Shown: positions 8,387 to 17,517, numbered from the stretch's first letter. The stretch is DNA of 36,772 nucleotides from an uncultured Desulfobacteraceae bacterium (GCA_913041495.1 CAJWHT010000037.1:1-36772), one strand, 5' to 3'. Numbers and translations are program-made. Notes: a model not told the origin generated them from the sequence alone.

Positions 8387-8821
8387 GTGAATTTGTTGGT
8401 TTTACTTTTGGTTGCGGCTATTGGTGGTGTTGCGGTCACTTTGCAAGGACAGTTGATGGGCATCGTGGATAAAAATGTGGGAACTGTTGAAAGTGTCTTT
8501 ATAACTTACGGAGTTGGCGGACTAATCGTAGGCATTGCTATGATGTTTTTACGGGGTGGGAATTTATCCTCGCTACAAGGCGTTCCCCATTATGTTCTTT
8601 TATCAGGTCCTCTGGGGCTTGTCATTGTTGCAAGCATCGGTTTCAGCGTACCACGATTAGGACTTGTTACGGCCTTCACAGTTCTGGTCGCATCCCAGTT
8701 TGTTTTAGCAGCAATAATCGATCATTTCGGACTTTTAGGAGCAGAAATAAAGCAATTAAATATGCCTCGCCTGTTTGGTATTTGCATGATGCTTGTGGGA
8801 ATTTGGTTTACAATACGCTAA
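8387..8821 (+). CDS. DMT-family transporter of the YdcZ (DUF606) type
   Basis: A 144-residue membrane protein with about five hydrophobic helices and almost no loops, matching the usual 140-150-residue length of the YdcZ/DUF606 branch of the drug/metabolite transporter superfamily. It starts with GTG at 8387, preceded by AAAGGAG. These proteins are thought to work as dimers; substrates are mostly unknown. Codons are A/T-ending, unlike the G+C-rich operon just upstream, so the gene belongs to the AT-rich island. No operon partner is evident: the next gene starts about 100 bases later. Confidence 0.8.
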   Translation: MNLLVLLLVAAIGGVAVTLQGQLMGIVDKNVGTVESVFITYGVGGLIVGIAMMFLRGGNLSSLQGVPHYVLLSGPLGLVIVASIGFSVPRLGLVTAFTVLVASQFVLAAIIDHFGLLGAEIKQLNMPRLFGICMMLVGIWFTIR

Positions 8822-8922
8822 AACGATTTAGTTCAATTTCCTTCCTTGTATTGTAGCGGGTATTAGCTATCTTAATATATTCATCTGGCGTAAAAAGTTC
8901 TCACGAAAGGAGCATTGAATAG

Positions 8923-10008
8923 ATGAACGTTGATATTTTGCTGCTGATACTTTATGTACTGCTGGCATTGATTTTTTCATTTTTATGTTCAGTGGCAGAG
9001 TCGGTACTCTTAAGCATTACACCTTCATATATTGAAGGACAGATAGAAAAGCGGCCTAAATATGCAGTGCTTTTGAAACAACTGCGACAAGATAATGTAG
9101 ACCGCTCACTCGCCGCCATTTTGACATTAAACACCATTGCCCATACGGTTGGTGCGATCGGTGCCGGTGCCAAATCCGCAGTTGTATTTGGAAGTGCATG
9201 GTTTGGCCTTTTTTCGGCTGTAATGACACTTTTGATCCTTTTCCTTTCCGAAATCGTTCCTAAAACGTTAGGTGCTGTCTACTGGTCAATACTTGCCGGT
9301 CCAATTTCATACTTTATAAACACTCTGATTGTGGTCCTTTATCCGGTTGTGTGGATTTCGGAGAAACTGACAAAATTTATATCGCACGGAAAAGAGGTTC
9401 ACACGTTCTGTCGCGACGAGCTTATTGCTATGACCCGTGTAGGTGTCAAGACGGGGCATATTCGTGATAAGGAATCAAGGCTCATTCGAAACATATTCCG
9501 ATTTGAGTCGATAAAGGTGACCGATATCATGACACCACGTACTGTAATCACTTCATTACCTGAAGACATGAAGATCATCGATTCATTGGAACGAATTACC
9601 CAAACCCCCTTTTCCCGTATCCCGATCTACAAAATGCATATTGATGAAATTACAGGTTTTGTTCTTAAAGAGGATGTTCTAATTAACGCGGCACAGAAGC
9701 GAGGCGATGAAAAACTCAATTCTTTGAAGCGAGACCTACTTGCTATTCCGGATTCAGTATCTTTAACCCAATTGCTTGAACGGTTTCTTAAAAATCGCCA
9801 GCATATCGCTTTAGTCGTTAATGAGCATGGAGGAACGGATGGACTGGTGACATTAGAGGACTTAATCGAAACGCTTATGGGTATGGAAATTATGGATGAA
9901 ACAGACGATGTTGAGGATATGCGTGTTCTAGCTCGTAAGCAATGGCAGAAGCGAGCCAAAACAATGGGGCTTGATGTCGATATTTTTCATCAAAAAAGAA
10001 CCAAATAG
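8923..10008 (+). CDS. CNNM/CBS-domain membrane protein (CorC/HlyC-related)
   Basis: A 361-residue protein. The first 150 residues or so form a CNNM (DUF21) transmembrane domain, with AESVLLSITPSYIE near the start and FLSEIVPKTLGA, a strong family marker. Residues about 185-320 form a paired CBS module, with VTDIMTPRTVI, FSRIPIYK and VVNEHGGTDGLVTLEDLIE. The C-terminal transporter-associated domain of CorC-like proteins is missing; the protein ends about 30 residues after the CBS pair, so it is a short-form member. Relatives are linked to magnesium or cobalt transport. AGGAG lies 10 bases before the ATG. Base composition is AT-rich; one 60-base line counted by eye gave about 37% G+C. Confidence 0.88.
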   Translation: MNVDILLLILYVLLALIFSFLCSVAESVLLSITPSYIEGQIEKRPKYAVLLKQLRQDNVDRSLAAILTLNTIAHTVGAIGAGAKSAVVFGSAWFGLFSAVMTLLILFLSEIVPKTLGAVYWSILAGPISYFINTLIVVLYPVVWISEKLTKFISHGKEVHTFCRDELIAMTRVGVKTGHIRDKESRLIRNIFRFESIKVTDIMTPRTVITSLPEDMKIIDSLERITQTPFSRIPIYKMHIDEITGFVLKEDVLINAAQKRGDEKLNSLKRDLLAIPDSVSLTQLLERFLKNRQHIALVVNEHGGTDGLVTLEDLIETLMGMEIMDETDDVEDMRVLARKQWQKRAKTMGLDVDIFHQKRTK

Positions 10009-10357
10009 GCAGATCAAGGTAACACCGAAACCTGCGCAAACTGAGTAGCGGTTTTAGCTGGGCACAGGCATAAGCAGCTTTATAATAAGAGTCTGATTTG
10101 GCCTGCCTTATTTTACATACTTGCTGAAATCATCATTGACTGTCACCGGCATATCTAAATTAATAAGTCAATTCGGAGGGCACGCCTCCCCCTTCCAGCT
10201 TCTATTTTTGTGACAGCACTTTCAGGTACGACGCGTTCTTGTAAATAAGCTTAATATGTATTAGGATTGAAAAACAATCTGAAATTCATCTTTTCGCAAA
10301 TTAAGTGGCTGTTATTATACAAAAACCGATCATGCCAAGATTCTGGGGAGCGCCATT
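10009..10357. other. 349-base intergenic stretch ahead of the hybrid kinase
   Basis: No coding sequence is supported. It contains AGCTG/CAGCT and AAACC/GGTTT short inverted pairs and a 5-bp G+C-rich hairpin GGAGG-GCACG-CCTCC at 10175-10189 without a good T-tract. I compared it by eye with the c-di-GMP riboswitch consensus and did not find a match. The promoter of the kinase gene presumably lies in the AT-rich last 100 bases. Confidence 0.5.
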
Positions 10358-12799
10358 TTGGATAAAAAAATTGATTTCAATTATGTTCAATTTGCAACCG
10401 TAGGGGCCGCCCTTGCTGGTTTATGCGGCTTGATGGGCTACATTCCGGGATTGAATCTTTTAGGAAGTATAAATTCAATTTTTATCCCAATGGCCCCAAG
10501 TACATCCATTTCATTTATATTTATGGCTACCGCCTTATTTGTTTATAATAGAAAGGATCTGAAGGTATCATTTCAATATTTAGTTCTAATCCTTACCGTC
10601 TTAACCACTCTTTTTGGATTGTTGGAAGTAATTGGATTTTTTATAGACAAGGATCTCACTTTGGAAGATAGATTAGTCCCTGACTTTGGTGAACTTGCAG
10701 GAATCCCTATTGCTCGTATGTCACCAAGTACCGGAGCTTTGTTTTTTCTTTCAGGTATTGCATTGTTATTATTATTTCAGAATAAAGGACACAAAGCTTT
10801 TCAAAAAAAATGGAGCCATTTATCCGGATTTTTTTCAAGCTTGGTTTTGATGTCGGCAGCAACCTTTTTGTTAGGGTATCTATATGGGACCCCACTTTTA
10901 TACGATCAGAAAATCATTCCCATGGCATTGACAACTGCTATTGGATTCGGCTTTTTGAGTGTTGGTACCACCTTGGCTGTCGGAGTCAATTTTTTCCCCT
11001 TAAATCAAGTTTATGGTACGTCAACTCGAGCACAATTAATGAAAGCATTTCTTCCTTTAGTGTTTATCATTATACTTGCTCATGATTTCACATCCAAATT
11101 TTTAAATTCGTATTTCAACACAAATACAGCCCTTTTATCCGCCACCCTCATAATTATATCATTTGTCATCACAGGCATAATTATTAATGGAATATCAAAA
11201 GTCGTTGGGAGTAAAATTGACCGACTTGAACAAATTCGGATGAAAAATGAAACCGAGTTGAGAGAAAGTGAAAATAAATTCCGGTCAATTTTTGAAAATT
11301 CGCCTTTGGCAATTGTTCATTTTGACAAATCTGGAATCACCACAGATTGTAATGATAATCTATGTGAAATGCTTGGTAGTTCCAAAGACAAATTAATAGG
11401 TCTTGATACGCTTAGCAAAATAAAAGATAAAAAAATGATTTCAGCAATTTATGGCGCTCTAAATGGAGAAAAAACCCAATATGAAGGCGAATATAAATCC
11501 GTTACCGGAGAAAAGACAACACCCATTAACGCAAACTTTGCTCCGATTCTTTCAGGAAACAGGACAGTGCTAGGAGCTATCGGAATACTGGAGGATATTA
11601 CGGATCGAGTCGCTGTTCAAAAAGAAAGAACAATGCTGGAAAAACAATTACAACAATCTCAAAAAATAGAATCCATTGGTACCCTGGCTGGAGGCATTGC
11701 ACATGAATTTAACAATATTCTTAGTATCATTATTGGTAACAACGAACTGATAATGAAGGACTTGCCAGAATGGAGTCTTTCCAAAGAAAGCTGCGAGGAA
11801 ATTCGTTTGGCGGGTATTCGTGCAAGGGATGTTGTAAAGCATCTTCTTACATTCAGCAGAAAAGATTATTCGAATAAAAAGCCCATTGATATCGCATCGG
11901 TTACTATAGATGCCTTAAAATTAGTTCGAAGCACAACACCTTCTAATATCAAAATCAGAGATAGGATATCCCCAGATTGCTGGCCCATTTTTGGCGATTC
12001 CACTCAAATCCACCAAATATTAATTAACCTTTGCAATAATGCCGTGGACGCTTTGCCAATATCAGGTGGGGAAATCGATATTGAGCTTTGTAACTTAAAC
12101 ATCGAAAAAAGCAAGGCTTCTTCAACAGGATCCAAAAAGCCAGGCAAGTACGTTAGGTTAATAGTCCGGGACAATGGCAGCGGCATGGATACAAAAACTC
12201 TTGAAAGAGTTTTCGAGCCTTATTTCACAACAAAAGATGTTGGAAAAGGAAGCGGTATAGGATTGTCAGTTGTCCATGGAATCGTTGAAAATCATAATGG
12301 ATCAATTACCTGTGAAAGCTCTAAAGCTCAGGGAACAGAATTTACAATCTATATACCAGCATATGAAGGGCGTGTAGAAGAAAAATCGGCCAAAGAAAAC
12401 ATTTTGCCAGGAAAAGGAGAATGTGTCCTTTACGTAGATGATGAACCCTCAATAGCAAAACTTGGTAGGCGTCACCTTAAGTCACTGGGATATGATGCTT
12501 ATTCAACAACTGACCCTAAAGAGGCTTTAGAAATGGTTAAAGCCGAGCCAAATCGATTTAATCTTGTCATTTCTGATATGGCAATGCCAAATATGCCAGG
12601 TGATCAATTGATATCTGAGATCTTATCTATAAATCCGGAAATGCTAACAATGATATGTAGCGGCTACAGTTCAAGGATGTCGGAAACAAAAGCATCTGAA
12701 ATGGGTATAAAGGCGTTTGTGATGAAACCGTTAGACATAACTGAATTGGCCAAAAAAGTTAGGGAAGTTCTCAATGAAGGTAACCAAATTATTAAATAG
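10358..12799 (+). CDS. membrane-bound PAS hybrid histidine kinase with receiver domain
   Basis: An 813-residue sensor. Residues 1 to about 275 carry some seven or eight hydrophobic helices and no signal peptide. A PAS domain follows at about 295-415 (ENKFRSIFENSPLAIVHFD). The dimerisation box LAGGIAHEFNN places the phospho-accepting His at residue 449. The ATPase domain has NAVDAL, DNGSGMD and GKGSGIGLSVV. A C-terminal receiver has the phospho-acceptor Asp at residue 740 (VISDMAMP) and the conserved Lys in VMKPLD. The start is TTG 10358, with GGGGAG upstream. There is no response regulator next door, so output must go to a distant phosphotransfer partner. It is AT-rich like its neighbours upstream, and the ligand is unknown. 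Confidence 0.93.
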   Translation: MDKKIDFNYVQFATVGAALAGLCGLMGYIPGLNLLGSINSIFIPMAPSTSISFIFMATALFVYNRKDLKVSFQYLVLILTVLTTLFGLLEVIGFFIDKDLTLEDRLVPDFGELAGIPIARMSPSTGALFFLSGIALLLLFQNKGHKAFQKKWSHLSGFFSSLVLMSAATFLLGYLYGTPLLYDQKIIPMALTTAIGFGFLSVGTTLAVGVNFFPLNQVYGTSTRAQLMKAFLPLVFIIILAHDFTSKFLNSYFNTNTALLSATLIIISFVITGIIINGISKVVGSKIDRLEQIRMKNETELRESENKFRSIFENSPLAIVHFDKSGITTDCNDNLCEMLGSSKDKLIGLDTLSKIKDKKMISAIYGALNGEKTQYEGEYKSVTGEKTTPINANFAPILSGNRTVLGAIGILEDITDRVAVQKERTMLEKQLQQSQKIESIGTLAGGIAHEFNNILSIIIGNNELIMKDLPEWSLSKESCEEIRLAGIRARDVVKHLLTFSRKDYSNKKPIDIASVTIDALKLVRSTTPSNIKIRDRISPDCWPIFGDSTQIHQILINLCNNAVDALPISGGEIDIELCNLNIEKSKASSTGSKKPGKYVRLIVRDNGSGMDTKTLERVFEPYFTTKDVGKGSGIGLSVVHGIVENHNGSITCESSKAQGTEFTIYIPAYEGRVEEKSAKENILPGKGECVLYVDDEPSIAKLGRRHLKSLGYDAYSTTDPKEALEMVKAEPNRFNLVISDMAMPNMPGDQLISEILSINPEMLTMICSGYSSRMSETKASEMGIKAFVMKPLDITELAKKVREVLNEGNQIIK

Positions 12800-12901
12800 C
12801 CAATAACGGCCATGGGCCGCCCATGAACGTCATACGCCGTGCCCACAACAAACCATGAAAGAATTCAACGAGTTGCCTGGTTCTTTCATATAAATTCATA
12901 G

Positions 12902-12932
12902 GCGATCGATATGTCTATTATCGGTCGCTTTT
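12902..12932 (+). terminator. Rho-independent terminator after the hybrid kinase
   Basis: GCGATCGATA (12902-12911) pairs with TATCGGTCGC (12919-12928), with one G-T wobble and a 7-base loop, followed by TTTT. It lies about 100 bases after the kinase stop and before the convergent nth gene. A second inverted repeat, TGAAAGAA/TTCTTTCA, lies just upstream (about 12855-12888). Confidence 0.7.
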
Positions 12933-13028
12933 GATCATTCAAGAAAGACCACAATATATCGGGATGCCAGGGGAATCAAGCCATCGGCCAAGTGCCTTGT
13001 TTTTAGAATCTGAACTTCCTTCCAACGG

Positions 13029-13688
13029 TTAATCTTTACCCCGGGTAGGACAGATATCATAAAGGAAACATTCACCGCAAAGGGGTTTTCTGGCATCGCA
13101 GATCTCCCTGCCCAGATAGATAAGCTGGAGGGATATATCATTCCAGGAGGATTCGGGAATGATCTCCATGAGTTCGAATTCCACCTTCACAGGATCTTTG
13201 TGACAGGACAGTCCCAGACGGCGCGAAAGTCTGTGCACATGGGTGTCCACCACAATGGTCTGTGCACCAAAGCAAACGGACCGGACCACGTTGGCGGTTT
13301 TTCGCCCCACCCCGGGCAGGGTGGTCAAAAGTTCTATGTCTTCAGGGACAACACCTGCAAACTCATCCATAATTTTTCGGGCACAGGCCTTGATATTTTT
13401 AGCCTTGTTATTGTAAAAGCCCGTGGAATAAATGATCCGCTTAATGTCATCCATAGGGGCGCAGGCCAAAGATTCGGGATCCGGGTAATGGTAGAACAGC
13501 ACCTGGGTGACCTTGTTGACCTGGCTGTCCGTACACTGGGCCGACATGATGGTGGCAATCAGCAATTGGAACGGCGTCTCGTGGTTAAGCTGGGTATTGA
13601 CAACCGGATACCTTGCCTTTAACCTTTCGAGAAGTATGGCAATAACTTTTGGGTCGGCATTCGGCCCTGATTTGGACGTTTTACGCAT
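13029..13688 (-). CDS. nth: endonuclease III, DNA glycosylase/AP lyase
   Basis: A 219-residue base-excision repair enzyme that removes oxidised pyrimidines and cuts at abasic sites. Visible features are the helix-hairpin-helix LPGVGRKTANVV with the catalytic Lys, the catalytic Asp in VVDTHVHRLSRRLGL, and the C-terminal 4Fe-4S cluster cysteines spaced C-x6-C-x2-C-x5-C (C-DARKPL-C-GE-C-FLYDI-C). I start it at the ATG at 13686-13688, preceded by AAGGTG. An extra 12 upstream residues are open but unlike the family. It is divergent from the PP-loop gene, with only 14 bases between the two start codons. Confidence 0.95.
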   Translation of the reverse strand: MRKTSKSGPNADPKVIAILLERLKARYPVVNTQLNHETPFQLLIATIMSAQCTDSQVNKVTQVLFYHYPDPESLACAPMDDIKRIIYSTGFYNNKAKNIKACARKIMDEFAGVVPEDIELLTTLPGVGRKTANVVRSVCFGAQTIVVDTHVHRLSRRLGLSCHKDPVKVEFELMEIIPESSWNDISLQLIYLGREICDARKPLCGECFLYDICPTRGKD

Positions 13689-13702
13689 AAAGCACCTTAT
13701 AT

Positions 13703-14713
13703 ATGAATCAGGATAAAACCACAAGACAGATACGTGCCCTGGGCCTCTGCTCAGGCGGCCTTGACAGCATCCTTTCCGCCCTCGTTCTAAGAGACCTGGG
13801 CATAGACGTAAGCTGGGTCAGCTTTGAGACCCCCTTTTTTAATGCCGGGGCCGCAAAAAAGGCATCCCAACAGACCGGCATCCCCTTGATCGTAAAGGAT
13901 ATCACCCCGATTTACATGGAAATGATGCGGGCACCCAAAGCCGGTTTCGGCAAAAACATGAACCCCTGCATGGACTGCCATGCCATGATGTTTGCCCAGG
14001 CCGGTGAAATCATGAAGGCGCAAGGCTTTGACTTTCTCTTCAGTGGGGAAGTGATGGGGCAGCGGCCCAAATCCCAGAACAAAAACGCCTTGCGCTATGT
14101 GGAGAAAAACTCGGGAATGGACGGTTATATCCTGCGCCCCCTGAGTGCCAAAGTGCTGCCGGAAACCCAGGTGGAAAAAGAGGGGCTGGTGGACCGGGAG
14201 CAATTGCTGGATATCAACGGCCGGTCCAGAAAAGTTCAGATGGCACTGGCAGAGAAATTCGGGGTTACCGACTACCCCTCCCCCGCCGGCGGCTGCCTTT
14301 TGACCGACAAAGGATTCTCCGACCGCCTCAAAGACCTGCTCTATGTACAAAAGACCGAGGATGCCCGGCAGTTGCACCTTCTCAAATCCGGCCGCCATTT
14401 CAGGCTGTCCGAAGGGTGCAAACTGATTGTGGGCAAAAACCGGGGAGACAACAAGCGGATCATGACCCTTTACGATCCGGATGTACATATCCGCCTGCGC
14501 CACGCCAATATGCCGGGCCCCGATGCCCTGTTGTCCGGCACCATCACCGAAGAAGACCTGATGACCGCCGCCCGGATTACGGCAAGTTACACCAAGGCCA
14601 AACCCGGCGAGACAGCCCAGGTCCGGATTTACCATGGTGAACGGACCCGGGATATTGAAGTGATTGCGCCAAAGGGAGGCGCATTCAGCGATCTGCTGAT
14701 TTCTAAAGGATAA
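13703..14713 (+). CDS. PP-loop ATPase, tRNA 2-thiouridine (MnmA-like) family with C-terminal RNA-binding-like region
   Basis: A 336-residue protein. The N-terminus has a PP-loop, LCSGGLDSILSALVL, as in ThiI, MnmA and other tRNA-thiolating enzymes, where it adenylates the target base. A CxxC pair (NPCMDCHAMMF) sits near residue 92 and a further Cys in PAGGCLLTD near residue 197, a spacing resembling the two catalytic cysteines of MnmA. The last 110 residues or so do not look like MnmA and may match the NFACT-R-like RNA-binding domain seen with this subfamily (from memory, unchecked). It is often annotated loosely as a tRNA thiouridylate methyltransferase, which is probably wrong because no methyltransferase motif is seen. 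No clear ribosome site precedes ATG 13703. Confidence 0.75.
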   Translation: MNQDKTTRQIRALGLCSGGLDSILSALVLRDLGIDVSWVSFETPFFNAGAAKKASQQTGIPLIVKDITPIYMEMMRAPKAGFGKNMNPCMDCHAMMFAQAGEIMKAQGFDFLFSGEVMGQRPKSQNKNALRYVEKNSGMDGYILRPLSAKVLPETQVEKEGLVDREQLLDINGRSRKVQMALAEKFGVTDYPSPAGGCLLTDKGFSDRLKDLLYVQKTEDARQLHLLKSGRHFRLSEGCKLIVGKNRGDNKRIMTLYDPDVHIRLRHANMPGPDALLSGTITEEDLMTAARITASYTKAKPGETAQVRIYHGERTRDIEVIAPKGGAFSDLLISKG

Positions 14714-14735
14714 ACCGGTATAGATTTGGATTTTT

Positions 14736-14764
14736 AAGGGCTGCCGTTTGGCAGCCCTTTTTGT
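14736..14764. terminator. bidirectional terminator between the PP-loop gene and rlmN
   Basis: AAGGGCTGCC pairs with GGCAGCCCTT around GTTT. T-rich sequence follows on the plus strand, and TTTTT (A-rich on the plus strand's complement) flanks the left side, so it can serve both convergent genes. Confidence 0.85.
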
Positions 14765-14768
14765 TTTT

Positions 14769-15809
14769 TTACAATTGTTGTTTGGCCTTGAGCTGTCCGC
14801 AAGCTGCCGAGATATCATCCCCCTTGCTCTTTCGGATAATGGCGGTCATATCACGGTCCAGGAGAATCTTTAAAAAGCCTTCAATCCTCTCCCTTGACGG
14901 CCTTTTGTAGGGCGCGCCCTCATGGGCGTTAAAGGGAATCAGGTTGACCTTGGCCCGGATGGGTGTCAGCAGTTTCACCAGCCTTCTGGCATCTTCATCG
15001 GAATCGTTGATGCCTGCCATGAGGATATATTCAAAAGTGATCTTTTTCCTGGGTTTCATGGAAAAATTACGGCAGGCCGCAAGCAAATCCTCAATGGGAT
15101 ATGTATCGTTGATGGGCATCAGCTTGGAGCGGGTTTCGTTGTCCGTGGCGTTAAGGGAAATGGCCAGGTTTACGTCGGTGTCCAGCCCGAGCTTCGGGAT
15201 TTTGGGTACCAGGCCGGAGGTGGAGACCGTGACCCGCCGGGTGGAGAACTTCATCCCGTAGTCGGTGTCACAAAGGACCGCAAGGGCCCGGATCAACTGG
15301 TTATAGTTGGCAAGGGGTTCTCCCATGCCCATAAACACAAGGTTGGACAGCTTTAAGGGATCATGGCCCAGAGATTTCACGTAGATCCTTGCATCCCGGA
15401 CCTGTGCAATGATCTCCCCCATGGTCAGATTCCGTTTCAGACCGTTTTTGGCGGTGAGACAGAAGTGGCAGTCCATGGCGCAGCCCACCTGGGAGGAAAC
15501 ACAGAGGGTGAAATTATTTTTTCCAGGAATCAGCACCGATTCCACAAGCTCGCCGTCGGACAGGCAGTGAAGAAATTTTTCCGTGGTGTCGGCAGAGGTC
15601 TGTTTGTCCACCAGGGTCATGGTTTCCAGGGTAAAGTGATCGGTCAGGGTGGCCCGAAGGGCCTTGCCCAAATCGGTCATGCTGTCGAAATCTTCGGCCA
15701 GGTTGAGGTAGAGCCACCGGAAGATCTGATTGGCCCGAAAGGAACGAATGCCCCTGTTTTCAAACCATTGGCTCAGTTCCTCACGGGTGAGATCCAGTAT
15801 ATTTTGCAT
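14769..15809 (-). CDS. rlmN: 23S rRNA (A2503-C2)/tRNA (A37-C2) methyltransferase RlmN
   Basis: A full-length, 346-residue radical-SAM methyltransferase. The cluster motif CAMDCHFC (CxxxCxxC) is near residue 110, followed by GMGEPLANYNQLIRAL and the SAM-contact stretch RVTVSTSGLVPKI. The catalytic region includes LAISLNATDNETRSKLMPIN and KITFEYILMAGIND. The C-terminal Cys needed for methyl transfer is expected in the SKGDDISAACGQL region, and a Cys is present there. It faces ffh in divergent orientation. This is the genuine copy for the genome and contrasts with the RlmN fragment at the left edge. Confidence 0.96.
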   Translation of the reverse strand: MQNILDLTREELSQWFENRGIRSFRANQIFRWLYLNLAEDFDSMTDLGKALRATLTDHFTLETMTLVDKQTSADTTEKFLHCLSDGELVESVLIPGKNNFTLCVSSQVGCAMDCHFCLTAKNGLKRNLTMGEIIAQVRDARIYVKSLGHDPLKLSNLVFMGMGEPLANYNQLIRALAVLCDTDYGMKFSTRRVTVSTSGLVPKIPKLGLDTDVNLAISLNATDNETRSKLMPINDTYPIEDLLAACRNFSMKPRKKITFEYILMAGINDSDEDARRLVKLLTPIRAKVNLIPFNAHEGAPYKRPSRERIEGFLKILLDRDMTAIIRKSKGDDISAACGQLKAKQQL

Positions 15810-15862
15810 GAATTGGTCCTTGGGTGTTGCTGCAGTTGTTGCACGTGTTTTTTACAATTTTC

Positions 15863-15891
15863 TTGACATTACACGGAAATCAGTTTAAATT
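15863..15891 (+). promoter_or_regulatory. sigma-70-type promoter for the ffh-led operon
   Basis: TTGACA at 15863-15868 is a perfect -35 element. Seventeen bases later TAAATT (15886-15891) gives a fair -10 (4 of 6). It sits 36 bases before the ffh start in an AT-rich divergent gap. Confidence 0.55.
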
Positions 15892-15927
15892 CAATGATTT
15901 GATTTGATATTAGAAGGTGATCTCTTT

Positions 15928-17253
15928 ATGTTTGAAAATCTGAGCGACAGACTTGATTCGGTATTTAAAAAGTTAAAAGGTCACGGCACCCTTAACGAGA
16001 AGAACATTGACGACGGTTTAAAGCAGGTCAGAATGGCACTGCTTGAGGCGGATGTCAATTATAAGGTTGCAAAAAATGTCATTTCAGATATAAAGACCAG
16101 GGCCCTGGGCCAGGAGGTAATGGAGAGCCTTACCCCCGGGCAGCAGGTCATCAAAATTGTAAACGAAGAGTTTACAAAAATGATGGGGTCTTCTCACCAG
16201 GAACTGAACCTTGGCAAAAGTGCCATGGGATCGATTATGCTGGTGGGCCTGCAGGGTTCCGGTAAAACAACCACGGCGGGAAAACTTGCGCGCTACCTGC
16301 GCAAGGAAGGCAGAAAGCCTTATCTCGTTCCCGTGGATGTGTATCGTCCGGCCGCCATCGACCAGCTCACAAAGCTGGGCAAACAGATGGACGTGCCGGT
16401 TTTTCCGTCCACAACGGAAATGAAGCCGTTAAAGATCTGCCAGGACGCGCAATTGGCTGCAAGGGAAGCGGGATGCGACACCCTCTTACTTGACACGGCC
16501 GGCCGGTTGCATCTGGACAACGAGTTAATGGCGGAGCTTGAGGGTATCAAGACCGGCATCAATCCATCAGAAATCCTCCTGGTGGCAGATGCCATGACCG
16601 GACAGGATGCGGTCAACATTGCCGGAGAATTTGACAAACGCCTGGATATTGACGGCTTTGTCCTGACCAAAATGGATGGCGACGCCCGCGGTGGGGCCGC
16701 CCTTTCCATCAAAGCGGTCACTGGCAAACCCCTGAAGTTTATCGGTGTGGGTGAAAAAACAACTGCGCTTGAGCCCTTCCATCCGGACCGGATGGCCTCA
16801 AGGATATTGGGGATGGGGGATACCCTCTCCTTTATTGAGAAGGCCCAGGAAGCGGTTGACGTAAAAGAGGCAAAGGCCCTTGAACAAAAGCTTAGAAAAA
16901 ATGCATTTACCCTTGAGGATTTTAAAAACCAGATGCAGTCCGTCCGGAAAATGGGGTCCATCCAGGACCTTCTGGGCATGCTGCCCGGGGTAAATAAAAA
17001 AATGCTCAAGGATTTAAATATCAGTGACCGGGAGTTTGTGAGAATAGAGGCAATCATCAATTCCATGACACCTCAGGAGAGGGCGAACCACGGCATCATT
17101 AAAAGTTCGCGGAAAAAGAGGATTGCTGCAGGGAGCGGGACCACGGTCCAGGATGTGAACAAGCTCCTCAAAAGCTACACCCAGTCCATGAAAATGGTAA
17201 AGAAATTTAATAAAGGCGGGATGCGCTCACTAAGAGGCATGCTGCCGTTTTAA
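15928..17253 (+). CDS. ffh: signal recognition particle protein Ffh (SRP54)
   Basis: A 441-residue GTPase that binds 4.5S RNA and signal sequences and delivers ribosomes to FtsY. The G domain shows GLQGSGKTTTAGKLARYL (P-loop), DVYRPAAIDQL, DTAGRLHLDNELM and TKMDGDARGGAALS. The M domain follows with GSIQDLLGMLPGVNKKM and a methionine-rich C-terminus. I start at ATG 15928, with AAGGTGAT just upstream; a longer frame from 15904 adds eight residues of no family likeness. It opens a cluster of translation and RNA-modification genes on the plus strand. Confidence 0.97.
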   Translation: MFENLSDRLDSVFKKLKGHGTLNEKNIDDGLKQVRMALLEADVNYKVAKNVISDIKTRALGQEVMESLTPGQQVIKIVNEEFTKMMGSSHQELNLGKSAMGSIMLVGLQGSGKTTTAGKLARYLRKEGRKPYLVPVDVYRPAAIDQLTKLGKQMDVPVFPSTTEMKPLKICQDAQLAAREAGCDTLLLDTAGRLHLDNELMAELEGIKTGINPSEILLVADAMTGQDAVNIAGEFDKRLDIDGFVLTKMDGDARGGAALSIKAVTGKPLKFIGVGEKTTALEPFHPDRMASRILGMGDTLSFIEKAQEAVDVKEAKALEQKLRKNAFTLEDFKNQMQSVRKMGSIQDLLGMLPGVNKKMLKDLNISDREFVRIEAIINSMTPQERANHGIIKSSRKKRIAAGSGTTVQDVNKLLKSYTQSMKMVKKFNKGGMRSLRGMLPF

Positions 17254-17268
17254 GGAGAGACCAAAACA

Positions 17269-17517
17269 ATGTCCGTGAAAATCAGACTCACCCGTAAAGG
17301 TACCAAGAAAAAACCCTTTTACAGAATCGTTGCTGCAGATGTGGAATGCCCCAGAGACGGCAGATTCCTCGAAAACCTGGGCACCTATGACCCCATGCAG
17401 GATCCCGCTGTGATCAACCTGAAAGAAGAACGGGTTCAATACTGGCTGGGTGAAGGCGCCAAGCCCTCCACAACAGTGGCCAGCATCCTGAAAAAACAGG
17501 GCGTCACCAAGGCTTAA
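17269..17517 (+). CDS. rpsP: 30S ribosomal protein S16
   Basis: An 82-residue protein with the standard S16 opening ([20 protein letters not shown]) and the mid-protein LGTYDP. GGAGA precedes the ATG. It lies 15 bases after ffh, in the widely conserved order ffh-rpsP-khpA-rimM-trmD-rplS. Confidence 0.97.
   Translation: MSVKIRLTRKGTKKKPFYRIVAADVECPRDGRFLENLGTYDPMQDPAVINLKEERVQYWLGEGAKPSTTVASILKKQGVTKA

Noticed and set aside
10009-10357. c-di-GMP or similar riboswitch upstream of the kinase
   Set aside because: Conserved core elements could not be matched by eye, and only short unrelated hairpins are present.
13787-14818. 343-residue minus-strand frame opposite the PP-loop gene
   Set aside because: Low-complexity, Gly/His/Gln-rich translation typical of the complement of a G+C-rich gene. 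The PP-loop gene explains the region.
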